Assembly (NCBI RefSeq): GCF_900240285.1
Contig: NZ_OESS01000001.1
Span: forward strand, 248,001-312,000
Source of the DNA: Halobacillus sp. Marseille-P3879
GTDB lineage: Bacteria > Bacillota > Bacilli > Bacillales > Halobacillaceae
Direction: 5' to 3'
DNA: 64,000 nt
The notes under the pieces are model-generated. The model did not search any database. It had not been told where the DNA came from and saw nothing but the letters and a program-made list of their open reading frames with translations. Both the position numbers and the translations under genes were made by a program. Below, piece after piece: positions 1-8,290 of this stretch (within the stretch, counting starts at the first letter, position 1; the number at the start of each line of letters is the position of its first letter).

Positions 1-1
1 G

Positions 2-250
2 GGACTCGTTCAGGTGTTAACCAAAGTCATGGAAGATATGGAAATAGAAGCGGCAACCATTGCTCAGGAGATGGAGAGTAAGAACGCCCCTGTTTTTAAT
101 AAATTACAAGATTGTCTGTCAGGCATCGAAGTCCAGCAGCTGCCTCATGAACAATTTAAAAAAGATGCCAAGCAGTCCAAAATGATTATTCGGACAGGGG
201 AAGCAACGCCATATTCCAATGTCATGCTGCATGCGGGCGTTATCTTTTAA
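2..250 (+). CDS. rbsD: D-ribose pyranase, 3' part (RbsD)
   Basis: The reading frame is open from the window edge, so the 5' end is missing. The visible 82 codons end in [19 protein letters not shown], the conserved RbsD C-terminus (RTGE-TPY-N). RbsD interconverts pyranose and furanose forms of ribose in the cytoplasm, supplying the form used by ribokinase. It stops 17 bases before rbsA, giving the rbsD-rbsA-rbsC-rbsB order of Bacillaceae ribose operons. rbsR and rbsK, if present, would lie before the window. Confidence 0.9.
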   Translation, partial: GLVQVLTKVMEDMEIEAATIAQEMESKNAPVFNKLQDCLSGIEVQQLPHEQFKKDAKQSKMIIRTGEATPYSNVMLHAGVIF

Positions 251-267
251 GAAATGGGGTGGGAGTA

Positions 268-1770
268 ATGGCAGAACAAAATCTAGTGGAAATGAGAAAC
301 ATCGACAAGTCATTCTCTGGAAATCACGTACTGCAGAAAGTAGATTTCTCTGTGAAGCCTGGAGAGGTCCATGCTTTGATGGGAGAGAATGGAGCAGGGA
401 AATCGACGCTGATTAAAGTGTTAACAGGCATTCATCCTCGGGACGGCGGGACGATAACGATGACAGGGAATAAAGAAGTTGACTTTTCTCACCCGAAAGA
501 AGCTGAAAAACACGGTATCGTAGTCATTCACCAGGAATTAAATATCATCCCTCACTTAACCGTAACCGAGAATATGTTTTTAGGAAAAGAGCTTTCAATC
601 GGAAAAACAGGAATTCTGCGGAAAAGGGAGATGCAAAAACAAACGCTTGAAAGCTTGAAACGCCTGGGAGTGGAAAACATCCCGCCTAATGCAACAGCAG
701 GTAGTTTATCCGTGGGAAAGCAACAAATGATTGACATTGCCAGAGCCATTTCTACGAATGCCGAAATGATTATTATGGATGAGCCCACCGCTGCTTTAAC
801 GGACCGGGAAATTACCAGTTTGTTTAAAGTTATTGAGTCGCTCCGTAAACAAGGTGTAAGTATTGTTTATATTTCTCACCGGATGGAAGAGATTTTTCAA
901 ATATGCGACCGTATTACGGTGCTGCGTGACGGACGATCAGTTGGAACTGAACAAATTAGGGATACTTCCTTTGAGTCGGTTGTAAAAATGATGGTGGGCA
1001 GAGAATTAGGTGAACGGTTCCCTGAGAGGTCGAATGTGATAGGAGATACATTGCTTGAGGTTAAAGATTTAGCAAGAGATGAATGGTTTGAAGGAATTAA
1101 CTTTCAAGTAAAAGAAGGAGAAATTCTCGGGGTGGCAGGTTTGATGGGCGCAGGCCGGACAGAGATTGTGGAAACGATCTTTGGTGCAGCCAGGAAGACG
1201 AAAGGCCAGGTCGTGTTGAAAGGCAGGCCAATAGACGTTACTCATCCCCGTGACGCCATTAGAGCTGGAATAGGATTCATAACTGAAGACCGTAAAGATG
1301 AAGGACTTGTACTTAATTTATCCATTAGGGAAAATGTAGCATTGCCAAATTTGAAAGCGGTTTCCAATAAGGGGTGGGTTTCGAATACCCGGGAAAAAGA
1401 TTTAGTTGATGATTTAATTAAGAAGCTTCACGTAAGAACAACAGGCCGGGAGCAAGAGGTCAAATCATTAAGCGGAGGAAACCAGCAAAAGGTCGTTATT
1501 GCCAAATGGCTCGGTATCCAACCTCGCTTACTTATATTAGATGAGCCCACCAGGGGAGTCGACGTAGGGGCTAAAAAGGAAATCTATCATATTATCAATC
1601 AATTAACGGAGCAGGGTGTCGCCATTATTATGGTTTCCTCTGAACTGCCAGAGATACTCGGTGTCAGCGATAGGATTATGGTAATCCATGAAGGAAGGAT
1701 GGCAAAAATCTTCGACCGGGGTGAAGCAGATCAAGAGAAGATCATGCATGCGGCTACAGGAGGTGAGTAA
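268..1770 (+). CDS. rbsA: Ribose ABC transporter ATP-binding protein RbsA
   Basis: This is a double-NBD sugar importer ATPase of about 500 residues. The N-terminal domain has an intact Walker A (GENGAGKST near residue 40) and Walker B (MDEPTAAL). The C-terminal domain has the degenerate P-loop GLMGAGRTE followed by LSGGNQQKV and LDEPTRGVD, which is the family norm for RbsA, MglA and AraG. The ATG at 268 is chosen over the GTG at 259 because GGGGTGGGAG lies just upstream of it. It energises ribose uptake through RbsC with RbsB as binding protein. The stop is followed three bases later by the rbsC start, so the two are translationally coupled. Confidence 0.95.
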   Translation: MAEQNLVEMRNIDKSFSGNHVLQKVDFSVKPGEVHALMGENGAGKSTLIKVLTGIHPRDGGTITMTGNKEVDFSHPKEAEKHGIVVIHQELNIIPHLTVTENMFLGKELSIGKTGILRKREMQKQTLESLKRLGVENIPPNATAGSLSVGKQQMIDIARAISTNAEMIIMDEPTAALTDREITSLFKVIESLRKQGVSIVYISHRMEEIFQICDRITVLRDGRSVGTEQIRDTSFESVVKMMVGRELGERFPERSNVIGDTLLEVKDLARDEWFEGINFQVKEGEILGVAGLMGAGRTEIVETIFGAARKTKGQVVLKGRPIDVTHPRDAIRAGIGFITEDRKDEGLVLNLSIRENVALPNLKAVSNKGWVSNTREKDLVDDLIKKLHVRTTGREQEVKSLSGGNQQKVVIAKWLGIQPRLLILDEPTRGVDVGAKKEIYHIINQLTEQGVAIIMVSSELPEILGVSDRIMVIHEGRMAKIFDRGEADQEKIMHAATGGE

Positions 1771-1773
1771 GGG

Positions 1774-2709
1774 ATGAAGAAAAAAATAGTAAACAACCTT
1801 TCCCAATTAGGTCCTTTAATAGGTCTGATTATCATTGTAATTATCCTCGGTTTTACGAGTGACAGCTTCTTTACCCTAAACAACATCTTAAACTTATTAA
1901 GGCAGATCTCGATTAATGCACTGATTGCATTTGGAATGACGTTTGTGATTTTAACAGGAGGAATTGACTTATCCGTCGGCTCTATTCTTGCCTTCGGAAG
2001 TGCCTTAACGGCTGGCATGCTCTCCAGTGGAATGGACCCAATGTTAGCGGTTTTTATTGGTCTGTTAGCAGGACTCCTTATGGGGGCTGTGAACGGGCTG
2101 ATCATTACCAAAGGGAAGGTTGCGCCATTTATAGCGACGCTGGCAACAATGACTATTTTCCGCGGAGCTACGCTGGTTTATACCGAAGGGCGTCCGATTA
2201 CCGGACTTTCAGACAGCTTCTCATTTGAAATGATTGGGAAAGGCTATGTATTTGGTATCCCCTTCCCCGTGATTTTAATGCTGATTGCTTTTGCCGTATT
2301 GTTTTTTGTTCTGAGAAATACCATCTTTGGTCGTCAAGTCTATTCAGTTGGGGGAAATGAAGAAGCTTCTATTTTATCGGGAATAAGAGCCGACCGGGTA
2401 AAAATCTGGGTTTACTCTATTACCGGTATGCTCTCGGTATTAGCTGGGATTATCTTAACGAGCCGGTTAAACTCTGCGCAACCCACAGCGGGGACGATGT
2501 ATGAATTAGATGCGATTGCTGCTGTAGTTCTCGGAGGGACAAGCCTGACAGGAGGACGAGGGTGGCTTACCGGTACGTTAATTGGAGCGTTGATTATAGG
2601 AGTCCTCGATAACGGGTTAAATCTATTGAACGTTTCCTCGTTCTATCAACAAATTGTAAAAGGCAGCGTAATACTGCTGGCAGTTTTACTAGACCGCAGA
2701 TCCAAATAA
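1774..2709 (+). CDS. rbsC: Ribose ABC transporter permease RbsC
   Basis: A 311-residue, very hydrophobic protein with multiple membrane segments. It has the conserved ILTGGIDLSVGSI motif and VLGGTSLTGGRG near the C-terminus, both typical of the ribose/xylose/galactose permease family (BPD_transp_2). It should form a homodimeric channel with RbsA and RbsB. The ribosome binding site overlaps the end of rbsA. Length and motif order are normal for RbsC. Confidence 0.95.
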   Translation: MKKKIVNNLSQLGPLIGLIIIVIILGFTSDSFFTLNNILNLLRQISINALIAFGMTFVILTGGIDLSVGSILAFGSALTAGMLSSGMDPMLAVFIGLLAGLLMGAVNGLIITKGKVAPFIATLATMTIFRGATLVYTEGRPITGLSDSFSFEMIGKGYVFGIPFPVILMLIAFAVLFFVLRNTIFGRQVYSVGGNEEASILSGIRADRVKIWVYSITGMLSVLAGIILTSRLNSAQPTAGTMYELDAIAAVVLGGTSLTGGRGWLTGTLIGALIIGVLDNGLNLLNVSSFYQQIVKGSVILLAVLLDRRSK

Positions 2710-2737
2710 CACCTATATAAAAGGGAGGAAAAGTAGC

Positions 2738-3670
2738 ATGAGAAAATGGTTGAAAACAATTGGTGTGGTAAGCTTATTGGTCGTTATGGCAGCTTGTTCG
2801 ACGGAAAGCCCGGGGAGTTCTTCAGAGGAAACTTCCGGAGATGGCGATGAAACAATTAAAATTGGAATGTCCATCTCCACATTAAATAACCCTTTCTTCG
2901 TTTCACTACGAGACGGAGCAGAAGCCGCTGCTGAAGAAGCAGGTTACGAGATTACTACCGCAGATGCCCAGGACGATTCAGCATCGCAGGTTAGTGATAT
3001 TGAAGATCTTATTCAGCAGGACATTGATGTGTTACTCGTAAACCCTACTGATTCATCAGCTATTTCTTCGGCGATCGAATCGGCCAACAGTGCTGACATT
3101 CCGGTGATTACAGTAGACCGTACAGCGGATGAGGGAGAAGTAGTCACTCACATTGCTTCAGATAATGTGGAAGGCGGAGAAATGGCTGGCGAGTATATCG
3201 CTGAACAGCTGGAAGAAGAGGGGGATTTAGTAGAGCTTGAAGGAATTTCAGGTGCATCAGCTACGAGGGAAAGAGGAGAAGGTTTCCATAATATCGTTGA
3301 TGAAATGGATGGAATGGAAATGGTTGCCCAGCAGTCAGCTGACTTTGACCGCTCCAGCGGCTTGAATGTAATGGAAAACATTCTTCAAAGCAACAGTGAA
3401 ATTGATGCTGTATTTGCCCATAACGACGAGATGGCCTTAGGTGCTGTAGAAGCACTTGAATCTAATGATTTAGCAGAAGAAGTAGTTGTTGTCGGATTTG
3501 ATGCCACCGACGATGCCCGTGAAGCTGTATCAGAAGGGCGTATGGATGCCACGGTTGCGCAACAGCCTGAATTAATAGGAGAAGAAGCAATCACTACGGC
3601 TGGTCAGGTAGTAAGCGGGGAAGAAGTGGAAGAATTTGTTCCTGTAGAACTGGAGCTGATCACTGAATAA
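2738..3670 (+). CDS. rbsB: Ribose-binding lipoprotein RbsB
   Basis: This 310-residue substrate-binding protein starts with a lysine-containing signal peptide and a lipobox (VMAAC, Cys at about residue 20), so it should be lipid-anchored outside the membrane. A short Ser/Glu linker follows, then the periplasmic-binding-protein type I fold (IGMSISTLNNPFFVSLRDGAE, VNPTDSSAIS, HNDEMALGAVEA, VVVGFDAT). The mature protein is rich in Glu and Asp, as expected for exported proteins of a halotolerant organism. The RBS is AGGGAGG about 10 bases before ATG. It is last in the operon and is followed by a terminator. Confidence 0.94.
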   Translation: MRKWLKTIGVVSLLVVMAACSTESPGSSSEETSGDGDETIKIGMSISTLNNPFFVSLRDGAEAAAEEAGYEITTADAQDDSASQVSDIEDLIQQDIDVLLVNPTDSSAISSAIESANSADIPVITVDRTADEGEVVTHIASDNVEGGEMAGEYIAEQLEEEGDLVELEGISGASATRERGEGFHNIVDEMDGMEMVAQQSADFDRSSGLNVMENILQSNSEIDAVFAHNDEMALGAVEALESNDLAEEVVVVGFDATDDAREAVSEGRMDATVAQQPELIGEEAITTAGQVVSGEEVEEFVPVELELITE

Positions 3671-3676
3671 ACATGT

Positions 3677-3707
3677 AGGGTGCCCTTTTAACAAGGCACC
3701 CTTTTTT
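3677..3707 (+). terminator. Rho-independent terminator of the rbs operon
   Basis: An 8-bp perfect stem AGGGTGCC/GGCACCCT (3677-3684 and 3695-3702) is followed by six T residues on the plus strand, seven bases after the rbsB stop. The convergent hydrolase gene ends at 3710 and has no comparable T-run on its own strand here. Confidence 0.9.
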
Positions 3708-3709
3708 AG

Positions 3710-5761
3710 TTAAACATGATCTCTTGGAATGACTTCCTGCCATGTTTTATTAAATATTTTATTTTCATTTTCATAAGCTGTCATTATGTTCGTTAAATAA
3801 AAGCTTGTCTCATCACTTTTCATTTCACTGTGTGTGACCAGTTTTGTTTGCCAGTCGTCGCGTCCTACAGTCAGCTCCCATTCACATTCGGCATGGGCTG
3901 AAAGAGGATCATTCTCTTTGATAGTGTACGTGTTTTTGTTGATGCTTCCATACTCTACTCCATTTGATGGTAGCTTTCTTTTTCCTTCGTCAGAAAAGTC
4001 CTCCAACTTCCACTCATTCTCAATAGGCTGATGAGTGATGCTGCGAGTGCGTCTTTCTTTACGAATAATTTCTCTATCCATCACCTGCGCTGTTTCTGGA
4101 GCGTCAAATTGTCCTACAGAATCATCAGCTTTTTGTGGAGTACGTATAGGTAAATCAATTCTAGTAGCCTCTCCGGAAAATAACGTCAATGTTACTGGTT
4201 TAGGAGATGGCCATGCCTGAGGCCAGTAAGTGGGAGCAACTGCTACTTCTAACTGATGTCCTTTTGGTACTTGCTGTCCTAAGGCATCAAGTTTAATAGA
4301 AATTTTATATTTTTTGCCTGGCTGCAGCTTTTCAGGGAATTCATGAGAACTTAAATGATTTAAATTCAGCATTCCCCAGCTGATCAAGGTGGATTCTCCT
4401 GTAGGAGCTTTATCTGATAGTCTTACAACTGCTAAAGCATTCTCCTGGTCAGATGAGAATTCCATTTGAAATACCGGGTGTCCTAAAAGGTCGATCGTTT
4501 CGGTTAATGGTTCTGAAGTGAACACAACCGACTTTCCATTCTCTAATCTTTGATCAGCAGGGAGGTCACCAGGCTGACCGAAGGGACAGAATACACCACT
4601 ATAGAATCCATGTTCCTGTACACTTGGAATGGTATATTCTTGGCCTTTGCCAGCTCTGTGTAAAAGTTTCCCATCCTGAACCCATAAGGATTGAGTATTA
4701 ACATGCTGAGAAGGCCAGGAGTTATCTCCAACCCATTTTCCTGGTCTTTCATCATAACTTACTGCAGGTTTCTCACTGTTTTGAATCCAGGAAATGAGCT
4801 TTGGTTCTTCCATGATGCCTGTATCTTCACCTTTTAACCATTGGTCCCACCAGCGCAAGCATTCTTGCAGGAATCCAACAGCTGGTTCAGGAGTCGCCAC
4901 TTCAGGGTATTCATGGGCCCAGGGTCCGATGAGTCCTTTGCTTTCTTTAGGCAGATGGTCAAGGAGCCTGAATACCGCATCTGTATATCCATCTTGCCAT
5001 CCGCTGACAGCGAAAACAGGAACTTGTATATCCGAATAATTTTCACAAATCGATCCGTGCTTCCAATAGTCATCTCTGCGTTGATGCCTCATCCATTCCT
5101 CTACAAAAGGAGGAGTATTTTCTAGACGGTCGAGCCAGTTTTCTTTCCACTTGTCTCCAACAACCTCCGGGTCTTGAGGACGGGCATTATAGGCAAACAT
5201 CGTGGATGACCACCAAAGCATATCGGATGCAAGAATATTTCCTCCTCTGTAGTGGACATCATCTGAGTAACGATCATCCGTAGAACAAAGGGTGATGATA
5301 GCTTTTAACGTGGGGTGCTGACGCGCAGCCACTTGAAGACTGTTAAATCCTCCCCATGATTTTCCGATCATCCCGGCTGCCCCTGTTGACCATTGCTGGT
5401 TAGAGATCCAATCTAAAATTTCTAGAGCATCATCTTGTTCCTGCAGCAAATATTCGTCTTTTAATACACCATCGGAATCCCCGGAGCCTCGAATGTCAAC
5501 CCTGATGCTTGCATATCCGTGTCCCGCGAAATAAGGGTGGCGGACAGAATCTCGTATGGCTGTGAAGTCATTTTTTCGATATGGGATATATTCTAATATG
5601 GCAGGAACGGGGTGGTCTTTAGCATCTTTTGGCAGCCAGATTGTAGCTGCCAACTGAGTACCATCCGACATAGGGATCTCTACATGATCGAGTTTCTCAA
5701 TTTCTCTTGGGAAGTTTGTTTTTACTCTTCGTTTCTGTGAATCTTTTATGTTAAAGACCAT
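3710..5761 (-). CDS. CocE/NonD (X-Pro dipeptidyl-peptidase type) alpha/beta hydrolase
   Basis: A 683-residue serine hydrolase. The N-terminal alpha/beta-hydrolase domain carries the nucleophile elbow GKSWGG (Ser135). The likely triad partners are Asp257 in SGWQDGY and His283 in GPWAHEYPE, the same arrangement as in cocaine esterase. The last ~250 residues match the beta-jelly-roll XPP C-terminal domain. Family members cleave acyl esters, acyl amides (glutaryl-7-ACA acylase) or X-Pro dipeptides. There is no signal peptide, so it acts in the cytoplasm. It is the last gene of a transporter-regulator-hydrolase operon, suggesting that it hydrolyses the imported compound; the substrate is unknown. 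Confidence 0.87.
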   Translation of the reverse strand: MVFNIKDSQKRRVKTNFPREIEKLDHVEIPMSDGTQLAATIWLPKDAKDHPVPAILEYIPYRKNDFTAIRDSVRHPYFAGHGYASIRVDIRGSGDSDGVLKDEYLLQEQDDALEILDWISNQQWSTGAAGMIGKSWGGFNSLQVAARQHPTLKAIITLCSTDDRYSDDVHYRGGNILASDMLWWSSTMFAYNARPQDPEVVGDKWKENWLDRLENTPPFVEEWMRHQRRDDYWKHGSICENYSDIQVPVFAVSGWQDGYTDAVFRLLDHLPKESKGLIGPWAHEYPEVATPEPAVGFLQECLRWWDQWLKGEDTGIMEEPKLISWIQNSEKPAVSYDERPGKWVGDNSWPSQHVNTQSLWVQDGKLLHRAGKGQEYTIPSVQEHGFYSGVFCPFGQPGDLPADQRLENGKSVVFTSEPLTETIDLLGHPVFQMEFSSDQENALAVVRLSDKAPTGESTLISWGMLNLNHLSSHEFPEKLQPGKKYKISIKLDALGQQVPKGHQLEVAVAPTYWPQAWPSPKPVTLTLFSGEATRIDLPIRTPQKADDSVGQFDAPETAQVMDREIIRKERRTRSITHQPIENEWKLEDFSDEGKRKLPSNGVEYGSINKNTYTIKENDPLSAHAECEWELTVGRDDWQTKLVTHSEMKSDETSFYLTNIMTAYENENKIFNKTWQEVIPRDHV

Positions 5762-5788
5762 ATAATCATCCTTTCTTGTTGAATCCAG

Positions 5789-6487
5789 TTATATATCGGG
5801 CTTGAATCGAATGGTTTTACGCTGATGCGGATCCAGGATATTTATGACACTTTCGCTTACATAATGAAGGGTTTGACGTACAGCTTCATCTTTTGAATAA
5901 GTTCTGCGGTGATTCATAAATGTGTTCATCATACCTTTCCAGATCATCAACGTGCTATTCGATATGAAATCTACGTTTGCTTCATCCATTAATCCTTCCT
6001 CAACTGCGCTTTGGATGTAGAGAGCACTTCGTTTTGAGAAATTGTGCTCCATAATAATGGACTGAACTTCTTCAGGCAGACCAATTAAATCATTTTGATA
6101 GATATTATAATAATCATTTAATAGATCCTGGGGCACGGACCCAAGATCATCCATAAATATAACAGAGTAAATTTTTGGCTGGTCAAAAGAATGCTTACAA
6201 AAACACTCCCAGGAGTACAGCCACTTTTCTATTGTATTGTTTCCTTTTTCAATATAACGGGGTAACTCCTCAATGTAATCTTTCGTAAAGCGCATAGCTG
6301 CAAAAAATTTCAAGTGCGAGAGGTCTTTAAAGTAATTGTAAGCAGTGGAACTTGTAAAGCCTGCTCGGTCTGCAATTTTACGGATCGTTACATTATCGAT
6401 CCCTTCTTCTTCAATCATTTCTGTAGCAGCATCTAAAAAATAACGCCACATACGAGCGCGTTGTATATTTTTTTTGTTTGATTTCAT
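5789..6487 (-). CDS. TetR/AcrR-family transcriptional regulator
   Basis: A 232-residue protein whose N-terminal helix-turn-helix (GIDNVTIRKIADRAGFTSSTAYNYF) is the classical TetR DNA-binding domain; the rest is an all-helical ligand domain I cannot assign. The ATG at 6487 is chosen because AGGAAGTG precedes it at normal spacing; longer in-frame starts have no such site and would run into the upstream gene. It sits 13 bases after the BCCT gene and 27 bases before the hydrolase, so it is probably the local repressor. Candidate operators lie at the promoter upstream of the BCCT gene. Confidence 0.88.
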   Translation of the reverse strand: MKSNKKNIQRARMWRYFLDAATEMIEEEGIDNVTIRKIADRAGFTSSTAYNYFKDLSHLKFFAAMRFTKDYIEELPRYIEKGNNTIEKWLYSWECFCKHSFDQPKIYSVIFMDDLGSVPQDLLNDYYNIYQNDLIGLPEEVQSIIMEHNFSKRSALYIQSAVEEGLMDEANVDFISNSTLMIWKGMMNTFMNHRRTYSKDEAVRQTLHYVSESVINILDPHQRKTIRFKPDI

Positions 6488-6500
6488 TAATTCACTTCCT

Positions 6501-8033
6501 CTATTTCGAACCTTTTTTAACGTGCACATGAAGGTGTTCATCCTGCTGCAACCATTTTATCAATGAGACAGCCATTAATACATACATGATTAGAATAGGA
6601 ACGGATACAAGCACAGAAGAAGTTTGTACGACGTTTAGTCCCCCTACAAACGTTAAACTAATAGCTAAGGCTGATAGAAGTATTCCCCAAAGAAGTCGGT
6701 GCCAACGTGCAGGTTCCGCATTAGCTTGTAATTCTTTTGTTGCCACACTTGCGATTACATAACTAGCAGAGTCAAGAGACGTAGCCAGAAAAATAAACCC
6801 TAGAATTACAAAGAAAATAGAAGCGATCATAGGAACAGGTAATGAATTTAATACTGCTACAATGACTGCTGGTTCACTTTCGTTCATTAAAATGTGTGTG
6901 AGATTTATTTTTTCAGTTAACTCCAAATCCATTGCGTACCCGCCAAATACTCCGAAATAAATCCAGCTCCCAAGTGAACCCCAAAGTAAAACATTGGAGA
7001 CTAATTCACGAATTGTTCTTCCTTTGGAAATACGTGCAACAAAAATACCGATAAAGGGTGCTGTGGCTGCGAACCATGCCCAATAGAAGACAGTCCAAGC
7101 CTGAGGAAATCCTCCTTGACTAATCGGATCTGTGTACAGGCTCATTTTCATAAAATCGTCCAACATTAAGCCTAAACTGTTTGTGAAGTAAGAAAGAATA
7201 AAGAGGGTAGGACCGACAATAATGACAAATAGAGCCAGCCCTAACGCCATATAGACATTCCAGTCACTAAGTTTCCTAATTCCTTTATATAAACCAAGGT
7301 AAGCACTGGAACTAAAGATAAATGTCCAGATAACTATAATGACAACGTTCAACCATAATGAAGGTTCAATGCCAAATAGGTCACCGAGAACAGCTGCTAC
7401 CATTGGGACACCTAATCCCAGGGAAGTGCCAAGTCCCCCTATCATACTCCAAATGACTAAAACATCTATAGCCTTACCTAACAATCCATCAGCATGCTTT
7501 CCAAGAACGCCTTCACATGCTGCACTAATTTTAAGAGAGGAATTCTTTCGAACGAAAAAACTATAAGCCATAACCACAGCTGGCAATGCATACAGGGCCC
7601 AGGCTGAGATTCCCCAATGAAAAAGTCCATAGCTGACGGCATATTCAGCTGCTTCTGTACTTCCACCTTCTATACCAAACGGAGGCCCCGTGTAATAATA
7701 TAAGGGTTCTACAATAGACCAGAACATAATGCTCGTCCCCATGCTGGCGCAGAAGAGCATTCCACCCCAGCTAAAGCGAGAAAACTCAGGTTGTTCCTCC
7801 ACACTCCCCAATTTCACACGTCCGTATCTACCGGTCATTAGCCATACCAAAATAACGAATAAACCAATGGTAAGAAATTCAAAGGCCCAGTCCATTCGAA
7901 ACGTGAGCTCTGTCATCATATTCTCAACAATAGGACCTGCTGATTCGCGGTAGATAACTAAGACTAACGTAACTGCTACGACCAAAAGTAAGGATGGCCA
8001 AAAAATTGATTTTTCTACTCTTGAATGATTCAT
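6501..8033 (-). CDS. BCCT-family transporter (betaine/carnitine/choline type)
   Basis: A 510-residue protein with about 12 membrane segments. It contains the BCCT signature around MGTSIMFWSIVEPLYYYTGPP and the conserved FYWAWFAATAPFIGIFVARIS stretch, where the Trp residues line the quaternary-amine site. The ATG at 8033 is chosen because GGGGAGG lies 13 bases upstream; the TTG at 8045 abuts that site too closely. BCCT carriers import compatible solutes or quaternary-ammonium nutrients with sodium or protons. Here the partners are a TetR regulator and an esterase rather than osmotic-stress genes, pointing to catabolic uptake rather than osmoprotection. This is an inference. Confidence 0.88.
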   Translation of the reverse strand: MNHSRVEKSIFWPSLLLVVAVTLVLVIYRESAGPIVENMMTELTFRMDWAFEFLTIGLFVILVWLMTGRYGRVKLGSVEEQPEFSRFSWGGMLFCASMGTSIMFWSIVEPLYYYTGPPFGIEGGSTEAAEYAVSYGLFHWGISAWALYALPAVVMAYSFFVRKNSSLKISAACEGVLGKHADGLLGKAIDVLVIWSMIGGLGTSLGLGVPMVAAVLGDLFGIEPSLWLNVVIIVIWTFIFSSSAYLGLYKGIRKLSDWNVYMALGLALFVIIVGPTLFILSYFTNSLGLMLDDFMKMSLYTDPISQGGFPQAWTVFYWAWFAATAPFIGIFVARISKGRTIRELVSNVLLWGSLGSWIYFGVFGGYAMDLELTEKINLTHILMNESEPAVIVAVLNSLPVPMIASIFFVILGFIFLATSLDSASYVIASVATKELQANAEPARWHRLLWGILLSALAISLTFVGGLNVVQTSSVLVSVPILIMYVLMAVSLIKWLQQDEHLHVHVKKGSK

Positions 8034-8085
8034 ACCAATTTGCAATCCTCCCCAGTATTTAATTAAGTAGTAGTACTAATTAACA

Positions 8086-8130
8086 TGAACACATTTTTTA
8101 TATGAACATGTTCATTTTATGAATAAGTTC
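8086..8130. promoter_or_regulatory. Cluster of TGAACA-type operator repeats
   Basis: A perfect 14-bp palindrome ATGAACATGTTCAT (8102-8115) is flanked by a further TGAACA half-site (8086-8091) and an imperfect dyad TGAATAAGTTCA (8119-8130). They lie between the -10 of the minus-strand promoter and the BCCT start, overlapping the probable transcription start. Palindromes of this size at such a place are typical TetR-family operators, so the neighbouring regulator is the likely ligand. Confidence 0.65.
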
Positions 8131-8158
8131 ACTTTAACATAAGAGATCTATTTGTCAA
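8131..8158 (-). promoter_or_regulatory. Sigma-A promoter of the BCCT-TetR-hydrolase operon
   Basis: On the minus strand, TTGACA (8158-8153) and TAAAGT (8136-8131) are separated by 16 bases. The operator cluster begins immediately downstream, which suits repression by steric block. Confidence 0.6.
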
Positions 8159-8262
8159 AAAAATCTTATAATTTTTCATTGACTTAGCAGCAGTTACTGT
8201 CGAAGTCTTCTATGATATAGATGCTGACGTCGAAACATGGTAGACTTCTAGATAAGAAGTTT

Positions 8263-8276
8263 TGAAAACGTTATCA
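8263..8276 (+). promoter_or_regulatory. Candidate CcpA cre site before the sigma-54 activator
   Basis: TGAAAACGTTATCA fits the cre consensus WTGNAANCGNWNNCW at every fixed position. It ends 14 bases before the start codon, next to the ribosome binding site. A site there, downstream of any promoter, would act as a roadblock, so glucose should lower expression of the activator and hence of the ketone-body operon. A small inverted repeat ACTTCT/AGAAGT (8244-8260) lies just upstream. Confidence 0.65.
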
Positions 8277-8290
8277 CAGGAGTTGTAGAC

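Noticed and set aside
8179-8216. TTGACT ... TATGAT as the promoter of the sigma-54 activator gene
   Set aside because: The spacing is 26 bases, far outside the sigma-A range; no better pair was found, so the promoter is left unassigned.
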